From the NCBI GenBank assembly GCA_037176885.1, contig JAWWNJ010000003.1, positions 1,054,001 through 1,118,000 on the forward strand: DNA of 64,000 nucleotides. Reading direction: 5' to 3'. Every line of letters begins with the position of its first letter. The stretch's first letter is position 1. The translations under genes and the position numbers were made by a program. The notes under the pieces were generated by a model. The model ran no database searches and was not told the DNA's origin. It worked only from the letters and a program-made list of their open reading frames with translations. Positions 56,209-64,000 of the stretch are shown in pieces. This stretch comes from Favolaschia claudopus. Taxonomy: Eukaryota; Basidiomycota; Agaricomycetes; Agaricales; Mycenaceae.

Positions 56209-57469
56209 TAACATTTCACCCCCAATATCGGATCTGTATGTCGTTTCACATGAAGCTGGTCACACGAAAGTGGACGTTCATACGCTCGTGCGGCTCACTA
56301 CTGTTTTTCGTCGAATGTGTTCACCGGTCTCTTTCTTCGACACCACGAAAAAGGGGCATCATTGCCTCAGGCTTCGAGTAGGTCCGACAATTACTCGTTA
56401 TAGACAAAAGCGATGGGCGGTGGGTTGTTGGACATTTCTCGGCCATTGAGTATGCGTTTTGGATGATCTATGGTGCTGCTCACTTAGTCACCGCTAGTTT
56501 TGTACAGCGGCCAATCTGGCCGCGAAATGTTTTGGCAGACCCCCTAAATTCGCAGAAGTTTTGGCCCAGATTTAGAGTAGAGCTCTTTTGGAAGGATTTA
56601 GTGCGCGCAGCGCGGGAAAAATCATCGCTTTTGCCCTTTCCACCCCTCTTAAAGCCTCGCTTGAGGCATTTTGTTAGGGATGGGAAGGTAAAATTTCGAT
56701 CCGCCGAGGCGAGTGGTGCTCGCGAAGCTTCGGATCCCAATGATCCGAAGTTGAGTCAGCGTCAACTGGTCAAGCGTGCAATTCCAAAGTCAGCCAATTC
56801 GGGCTCTTTTCGCGAGATTTTGGTATCATTCGAAGCGCTACGTCTAGGCGAGTATTCCCTACGAATCCCAGCCTGATCTGAGCGGAAATGAACGAATTTG
56901 AGCGACTTTCTTCTCGCTCGAGAACTGTCAGCCACGATGCGACCTCTTTGTCCTTGTTTGCAGCCTAGCTTAGCCCTCAGCCGGTCACGTGTGAAGGGTA
57001 GATTTGCTCGCTTCGCTCGCATCAATTTGCCACCCACGTGATTTTTGATTTCTCTGACAAATCTCCAAATTCCGCTAAAATCGAAAGAAAATTATTGGGG
57101 GGGGCCCCGGAAATCGGGTGTGACGCGTGACAGGCGAATTGACCGAAATAGTCCAGTATATCTCGCCCAGTTTCTCGATTCCTCTTGCCAAAATGTAGCT
57201 ACCATGAAATGGAGCATTTCTGCAAGAGGATTAAAAATCAGATTTTTCCCTGATGAGGTGCTGGAGGGACTTAGGAGTACTACTTAGAGACGTATTTCCG
57301 ACCCATCACTTCCATCAAAATGAATTGATGTACTGCCAAATTAGGCAACAGTTTGAAAATGCGATTTTTCAACTCATGGGGAGATCGTTTTCGGAAAAAA
57401 TACCTGAGCTACGATTTGGGTGACCCAAAAAACTGAAAAGGGTTCCCTCCGATAAGGCTTCTTTCGACT
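56209..57469. other. Unassigned interval
   Basis: One plus-strand frame at 56463-56876 is open (137 codons) without recognised domain. Otherwise nothing. Confidence 0.3.
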
Positions 57470-57820
57470 CACAGCTCGTTTGGCACATCTATTCACATGT
57501 CAGCGCCGACTATAAAACTCACATTCGCCACGAAAAATCTGGCCTTGCTGCTTGGAAGTCCCTCAAGGACCTATTCCAGGAATCGAATGTTTCCCGTCGC
57601 CTCAATGGCAAAACCGCCTTCCAAAATGCGAACTTGATCCTCATGTTCCTATCGACGTCCTCATTAACAAAGTGAGGAATGCACGGTCGATTCTTAAAGG
57701 TTTGAAGACGGAACCTACCGATACCGAGACGATCGATGTCTTGCTGCTCAACCTCGATCCCTCCTGGGATGCTGTCCGGACTGCGATCACGTCCTTTGAA
57801 GGTGCCCTGGTATGATTTGG
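57470..57820 (+). pseudogene. Copia gag (UBN2-type) fragment with frameshift
   Basis: AAWKSLKDLFQESNVSRRLN in one frame, then VPIDVLINKVRNARSILKGL and DVLLLNLDPSWDAVRTAI in another, match the order of copia gag. No adjacent zinc knuckle, pol or LTR. Confidence 0.7.
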
Positions 57821-59284
57821 TCATCGCCCAAGCTTGAGCTGAGTCGTTGTTGTATCCTACAGACAATAGCTGATTATTTTCATTTTGTGGCAGACGCTGT
57901 CTTTATTGCGCATACGGTGTCGTTGATGGAGGTAGGTTGCGTCGTGCACCAGCTAGCAAATAAAGCTCACATCGCTTTAGATTGGCAGTTAGCCGCGGTT
58001 TTCACTTAGATGAGTGTCGCCGTCCGTGGATGACATAGGCCTTGCGTTGATTTACGGCTTCTGTTTGCAGCATTACTGGTGGGACTCTGCTGGACAGTGT
58101 TCAGTCATACGAATCAAAGTGAGTTTTGGTTCGTGTACCGAGTCGCTTGCTAACCGTGAACTTTCAAAGTTATTTGCTGTGGTCCAGGTCCGATCAAGAG
58201 CGCTTGAGCTGTACGGTATTTGACTCTCGCGAGCATAGCTAAGATATTTTGACCATCACTCTCAGAACGCGCGAAATATGTATACAACAAGGTGAGCTTA
58301 GGTTTTGCGGAGCAACACCCTTGCTAATGTCGTTTGCAGAAGCCTTCTCACACAACGTTACGACAGTCGAGTTGAGTTATGGGCGGGTCCCGTTCATTCT
58401 GACTTCAGCGTACTCATTGCTTAGTCTGAGATTGTTGGCGGGGTTCGACCCGGACCTCGGTTTTGTCACGGCTGTAACATCATGTGCATTTCCCCACGCC
58501 CCAATGGGGCATGACACGTATGCGCGTCGGTGCTGTGGTACGCAGCGACGACCCTGTGAAGGCTTCGCAAGCCTAGAGAAGTATTGAAAGACTGCCCAGC
58601 CCATAGATAGACATAATTCAGTGCTATTTTACGCTTTAGGCCCATAATCATCAAGCAATATTGTGTTCATGGAATAAGTACAGTATCTTCGGCATACGTA
58701 CTGGTTACGACCCCGCCCAAAGTCCCAGATGCTTCACAGTGGTAGATATTAGCCCCGGCAAGAGTAAACGTGGGGTTCCAAGCCCTTTATGCAGCCAACA
58801 AGCTCCATATTGGGCTCAAGTTGGACCGCCAAGTTTTCCGAACGACGTGTCATTTCCTTATCCGACCGTGTGAACTGGCACGTGTGTCACAGAATCCGAG
58901 GTCTTGGATGACAGGCGCCATCAAGTTCAGACTCTATATAATAGATTTATCGACTATCATAAATCTTGTAGAGTCTGACTTGGTGAGACTACTCATTGCT
59001 GAGTACTTAGCTTCAAGATGTTCAGAAACTTCGATGTGATCGTTGCTGGTGAGTACTGTTGCTCATTGGAGTTGAATTATCTCTGATGTGGGAATGCCTT
59101 AGGCGTGTGCAGCGCCCGTCGATGCGTTGTTTATCGGTAAGCTGTTCAATCCTGATTACATCGGTCCTGCTAAATAAAGTGTCTTGTTGCTACGTATCAA
59201 GAGTATGTACAGTACAGATCATATGTAGTACCGTAGATTTAATATTATGCAAGATTTTGTCTGCAATTATATGGACTGCAAGGA
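57821..59284. other. Unassigned interval
   Basis: No gene or repeat recognised; ORFs are short and without domains. Confidence 0.3.
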
Positions 59285-59480
59285 AAGGGTAGATTGACTG
59301 TGTACGCACAGTCAGACGGACTGCGGCAGCGCGGTGGATTTGACTGTGGACGTACTAGTCAGGTTGACCGCGAAAGTGGCCACGACGCAGTCAGAACAGC
59401 TGTGGAAGCACGGTCGTGCCGACCGTGAGGACACAGTCAAGCCGGCGTCGTGCCGCGGTCAAACCGCCAAGAGCGCGCGC
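59285..59480. repeat. Word array GACTGTG/CACGGTC, probable transposon end
   Basis: At least twelve GACTGTG, CACAGTC, GACCGTG or CACGGTC words on both strands in 190 bp. It sits 300 bp past the 3' end of the DDE transposase gene. The partner end would be beyond the right edge. Confidence 0.55.
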
Positions 59481-59780
59481 GGCTATTCCGGCTGCGACTT
59501 CTTCCTACAGTGACAGGTCACCAGAGAGGTTTATGAATGTGACAAATTAGTTCCAAAATCCTCATATAAAGGCTCAAAAAATCGATTTTTCTCCGTGCGC
59601 TGTACGGCGCACATTGTTGGCATACAGTGAGCCGCGGGACGCCGCGCCGCTCACACGATTTGACAAGTCTGACATGATCTATTTTGCTTCCGTTTCCCAC
59701 CGCATCCCACCTCTTGCTGCACCTCTTCGTCGTCACCAACAACCTCTTCAAGCCAACGCAACGGAGTACATAGAGTCTAG

Positions 59781-62326
59781 CTACACCTCGGGCTCTTCCA
59801 CATCGTTCCCCTTTGAATCAACATGTCTCCAAAAGGCCTTGTACAAAGTGTTCGCACGGCGCTTTCGCTTGCCTGTCTCCTCCATCTCTTCGGCCTCAGG
59901 CACGACGATCTCAGCATCAGCATCCTCAGCCTCTCCAGCCGTTCCAAGCCCTGCAGCACCCTGAGATTTTACCTTTCGGTTTGCCCGAGTTTTCTTCGTA
60001 ACAACGTGTTCGATAACCTCTCGTGTAGGAATCTCCGAGTCGTCATTGCCTAGCTCTTCGTCTTCGTGGGACTGGATATCCTCTGCAACCTCTTCGTCGT
60101 CGTCGGGGCAGTAGTCGCGGGTGGATTTGGTCTGTAAGTCTTCCCAAAGTTTCGGATTTTCGTTGCGCAGGTTGACGAGCCGTAAATTAGTTTCGTACGA
60201 GGTCATGCATTCGTACGAAAGGTTCAATCCGCCACGAATGGGACACATAGCCCATGCCTTTAGAATCAATATCAACAGCTCGAGATTGTGAGGTGAGTGC
60301 TTACCTTTAAGATCAGCTCCTTGTTATCTATCGCCTTGCATCCTTCCCAGATCCATCCAACGCTCGCGTTGCGTAAAACCGGTTTCGACGCATCAAGGTC
60401 CAAAGGCTCTTTCTTGCGGCGCTGTTCCAAGAGAGTGTCGACAAGCCACGAGTGGTAAGCTACCTTGCTTGAATGGCCGATTGATACCAACGTCAAGGGG
60501 CTGTCCAACACCCGTACACCCGCCCGGGACGAAATCGATGAGAATATCCTTGTGGTTGTGGCGCATGTAATCCAGGAACTCGGCTGATCGATGGACCGAC
60601 CAGACGTCGATAATGAGAAGCGCTATGCGCTTGGGATCCCAGCCATGCTCGGCCTTGATTCGGTTGAGATAGGGAATTAGTACGTCTTCGATCCACTCGC
60701 GCATTGTCTTCTGTGAGGACCAATGATTTTGAACCTTCCCAGACCACACGAATCGAAACTGTGCGTCATCGCAGTTTTTTTTATGGTTAGTCGCCGTAGC
60801 CTTGGGAAGATTTCTCTCCGACTTTCCGTCATAAACGCATTGAGTTGGGACCCGTCCGCCAGCTGCAGATATACCCAAAAGAGCCGTGAACGCACGTTTC
60901 TCATCGTGACCGACAAGAGCGACCTGCTTTGAGCCCCGAGGGGCATAAGTCATCCTAGAACCAGGTAGGTAAATAACCCCGGTTTGGTCCGCGTTTATAA
61001 TGAGCTCCGCAGGAATTTGGTGTTCCTTAATCAGGTATGCGCGACGGAGGAATGCGTTCTCGCATTGTTCCTCCGCATCAGCAGGCAGTTTCTGTGCGGC
61101 TTTCGTACCCTTTCGCATCGACCACGCTAATGTTTTGTCCAGAAACTTTCTGCAAAACGAATCAGAGACGCGAAAATATGACCCGTCTTTGAAACGATGC
61201 TCAAAAAGCTCAGGTGCGCGCTCTGTGATGATCGCGATAACGAGGCATCGCGCTACCGCCAGCGATAAGGGCGCCCCCGCGACGCGCAAGGCTGTGAGCT
61301 GCGAGATAATCTCGTCAACGATCTCTGGGTGACCGCTCTGTGCCGCATTGAGTTTAATTCTGATTCAATGACAGAAAACTCACCAAAATACCTCGTGCCC
61401 GCCTTTGTTATGACCTGGTGTGTTGCCGTGATTTGCGCGTTCGAGGACACTAGGTTTCCATCGACTGAATCCCCCGACTTTCTCGACCCACCCGCTCACC
61501 GTCTGCGGCGTCAAATACTGGAAGAAGTCGTAATTGCTCTTCTGCAGCTCCCTCACAATATCTGTATAGCCCGACCCGACCTTCCTCTGTGCCGCCATGA
61601 TAGCGGACCACGAGAATGGGCTCATCCAATTGACGTACGTCGCCCTGCGGTCCCCATGCTTCTTCTTCCGCCCGGCAGGCTTACGTGTCTTTTCTTTGAT
61701 CTTTCCAGCGACCTCGCGAGCAGGTCGGGACGCCTCAGCAACCTCGCTCTGCGATGTCGTCTCCCGATATTCAAGATTCATCATCTGTCGAGTGACATGA
61801 GCTTGTTTGCAAGCTTCAGCTGTACAGCAAATCTTACCTTCTGTTTCTTCTTCTTCTTACCCCCCGGATTCAGCGCCTCCTCCGCCTTCCGTTTCTTCGC
61901 CCGAGAACGACGCTGTCGCTCGTTCTGATCCGCCTTTCGCTTCTTGTCTTTAGCCGCCTTCTCACGACGCTCTCGCTTCGCACGGTCCTCAAATTTATCC
62001 CGCCGCTCGTCCGCCTCCACAGCGAAAACATCCTGCTTCTCAGCCTCCGTCAATACCCTGGGTTTCGACCATCCCGCTGTGCGAAAGAGCGCCGATATTT
62101 TTGAGGGTGAGCCATTTTTTAGCATTTCCATCGCGCTGCTTGTTGCCGATTTAACCTTTTCTTTCAGTCGTTTTTTAACCGGGCTCGCATGGGGCGTATC
62201 TGTCGCCCTTTCGGAGTGAGTTCGCTTCGATGGGGGAGGGGTCGTCGGACGGCCACCGTCCGCAATAGCAGGAATAAGGGAAGGTGGGAATTCTTCTTCC
62301 GAATCATTGTGGTGCTCATGAGTCAT
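59781..62326 (-). pseudogene. Pogo-like DDE_1 transposase gene with one frameshift
   Basis: ATG at 62326 (MTHEHHNDSEEEFPPSL; an upstream ATG at 62434 is possible). Exons 62326-61838, 61784-61392, 61337-60305 and 60257-59781; introns of 47-54 bp, phase 0. Exon 1 is Lys/Arg-rich, probably nuclear-localising. Exon 2 has a helix-turn-helix-like block (TYVNWMSPFSWSAIMAAQ; YFQ/FQYLTPQTVSGWVEK region). Exon 3 has the catalytic acids: IINADQTGVIYLPG, LLIIDVWSVHRS and FVPGGCTGVGQPLDVGINR, the DDE order of the Tc1/pogo superfamily. Just after (near 60462) the frame shifts before VAYHSWLVDTLLEQ. Exon 4 is acidic and ends GNDVEEPEV. The reaction would be cut-and-paste DNA strand transfer. The shift probably inactivates it. 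Confidence 0.85.
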
Positions 62327-62460
62327 CGGGCGCAGCAGAAGACGTGCTCGGAATTTGGGGTGAAATGGGATGTGAAGGCGTACGCATGGGGTATGGGGAG
62401 GGCGGGGAAGGTGGGCGACTTGAGCTGGATTCATCGGTCGAAGTCATACCCCCTTCATCG

Positions 62461-63710
62461 TCAGGCGGGGAGTACTGGAGGTGAGTTCTGTCCTTCAACT
62501 ACATCTCCTTCGAAATCGCTGTCTTCTTCGTACTGATCCAGGTTCTCAGCCTTCGTCTCGAGTCCAAACAAGTGGGTAAAGGTGAACTCGTAGTCGCGGG
62601 CATCGCTCAAGAAACTACCAATCTAAAAATGATATTAGATCATCATTCGATGTGATTTAAAGACATACCTTTCGCTCATGACGCTCTGCCATCGAAGCGG
62701 CGGTACATTTTGGAAGTTGAAATCGTTCTGCGTCGAACCAGTGCGCCAACGCAAAGTACGCGAGGATCCCACACGAATGTGGGTCGTTCTGCTTCACCAC
62801 CGGTAAGTCAACCCACTTGAACTTGACTCCGAGGTGCTCGAAGAGCCACCAGTTAAGTGATTTACGAAGGCTCGCTGGCGCCTTCGTCAAGAACCCGTTC
62901 CCTTAACCGACCACCTTCTCTTTGCAATCAATGGTGAGCGCCACCCAATGGTTATTGCCTTCATTTGCAATTGTGTGACGTACGCGATCCTTTGTCGCAA
63001 ATGCCATCCCGAGACGGCGAAGCCATTGGAATTGCCGAGAGTTTCGATACTCGGTCGGGTTTTTCGTACGCTTGAGCCAACGCAAGCACAAAGTACGTCG
63101 TCTGAATGCAGCTGGTGCTGCTGTCGCTAATTCCGAGCTCTGCAGCCAACAGCTCGAGCAAATGGTCTTCGTGGTCTGTATTGAGCCAATCCTTCGTGAA
63201 CCAGTGCGTCAGGCTTTCCACAGACCCCCCTGCCCTAAATCCTTTAACTTCCCCATCCCAAGGCAACATCTTGAGCGCGGCAAGCGATGCTTTGATGTTC
63301 TCCACCGCGGCTTCGCTAGTTGTCGACTTTTCAAGCCTTTCGTGCAACGGATCGACGGCGGCACGCCATAGGGCTTTCGCCTCGCGCACACGCTCCAAGA
63401 TGGACCAGATGGTGGCCAACCACAGCGGATAACGGTCGCCTTTGCCGCGATGCGCGGGTGAATGCACCATAACGATGGACTTCATTTCACTATCCATGAG
63501 TATGGCGCGGCCGAGGTTCTTGACGACAATTGAAGGTGGGACCACCATCTCCGTGATTTTGAACGTCTCAACGGTTGGTGGGAGCTCGGAAAGATAGTCG
63601 GCGGGGTCGGGATAGAGAGTGGATTTCCGCTGCGGTGGTAAGGTGAATGCGATAAGTTCTGACACTGGAAGATTCTTGTGAGGAAGGGAAAGCTTTTCCG
63701 GCCCATCCAA
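62461..63710 (-). pseudogene. Ulp1-type SUMO protease-like gene next to the transposase
   Basis: The 5' part (63710-63070) reads LPVSELIAFTLPPQRKST, IVVKNLGRAILMDSEMKS and THWFTKDWLNTDHEDHLLEL. A one-base shift at the T5 run 63060-63064 leads to YRNSRQFQWLRRLGMAFATK and NNHWVALTIDCKEKVV (His). A TAA at about 62903-62905 sits where the family has Tyr-Gly-Asp; here GNG follows, so Asp is Asn. Then LPVVKQNDPHSCGILAYFAL supplies Gln and Cys. An intron (GTATGT...TTTTTAG, about 62665-62612) precedes IGSFLSDARDYEFTFTHLFG and a stop at 62461. C48 proteases cleave SUMO-like modifiers. Two lesions make this copy inactive. It ends 135 bp before the transposase ATG, same strand. The N-terminus is unresolved. 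Confidence 0.78.
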
Positions 63711-64000
63711 AATCCTGAGGCTTGCTGGAAAAACCGCTCATCGTCGCGAGAGTGCTCGAGGGCAATGAGCGCAAAAAGCTTAGATAATTTGATGGATCTG
63801 CACCGCTTTCTACCCAATCTAGCTAGATTTAAATGCTGCCTTTGATTCTACATAATTCGTCGAGGGTGGATGGCGGGTATCTTACTTGTCTCACTTGTTT
63901 TTTTGGATATTTACACTGTTATTTTGGAGTGACCGAGGCTCAGAGACAATTTCCAGCGCATTTACGAATTTTTTTCTCGTGTCACACTCGGTCCAACCCA
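63711..64000. other. 5' region of the Ulp1-like gene
   Basis: On the complement SKLFALIALEHSRDDERFFQ is open and may be an upstream exon in another frame. Nothing else before the edge. Confidence 0.3.

Noticed and set aside
56463..56876. 137-codon plus-strand ORF
   Set aside because: The complementary frame is open too, and neither has a known domain.

Overview
The window looks like a repeat-rich, accessory stretch of a filamentous basidiomycete nuclear genome, probably an Agaricomycete. The evidence is short spliceosomal introns (about 47 to 63 bp, GTRNGY...YAG), Ty1/copia, hAT, Tc1/mariner and pogo-like debris, Ulp1-type protease genes typical of mushroom genomes, and a fungal forkhead gene. 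No prokaryotic features, rRNA, intact tRNA or CRISPR were seen. Splice sites and reading frames were worked out by eye.

Layout. 1-2.9 kb: intron-containing reverse-transcriptase gene on the minus strand, running off the left edge. 3-12 kb: almost only small non-autonomous DNA transposons, word-rich repeats and GC-rich hairpin repeats. 12.8-18.6 kb: a broken copia element with nested MITEs, LTR remnants, a truncated SINE and a complete 683-bp hAT derivative with perfect 8-bp target duplications. 19.4-22.1 kb: a tandem-repeat locus split by a small LTR retrotransposon whose only gene encodes a KH RNA-binding domain. 22.2-23.1 kb: a probable cysteine-rich secreted protein. 24-30 kb: two copia fragments in opposite orientation, one split by a 643-bp tRNA-type SINE, one by a mariner MITE. 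30.5-32.6 kb: a DIRS-like RT/RNase H pseudogene cut by a copia LTR. 33.7-36.4 kb: truncated RecQ-like helicase and a dead transposase-like gene. 38.2-46.3 kb: a 1.1-1.2 kb inverted repeat, one arm of which interrupts a forkhead gene. 48.0-50.3 kb and 51.1-56.2 kb: two DNA elements with inverted ends and subterminal word arrays; the second holds a multi-exon gene with Ulp1-like protease signatures. 59.3 kb to the right edge: a word array, a pogo-like DDE transposase gene and a Ulp1 protease gene, head to tail.

Common thread. Many elements share one design: short inverted ends followed by a dense array of one short word, in both orientations. The word differs from family to family. The clearest case is a hAT element, so the arrays are best read as subterminal transposase-binding arrays. 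Two larger elements pair such arrays with SUMO-protease-like genes. The second recurrent theme is deep nesting, which can be ordered from target-site duplications.
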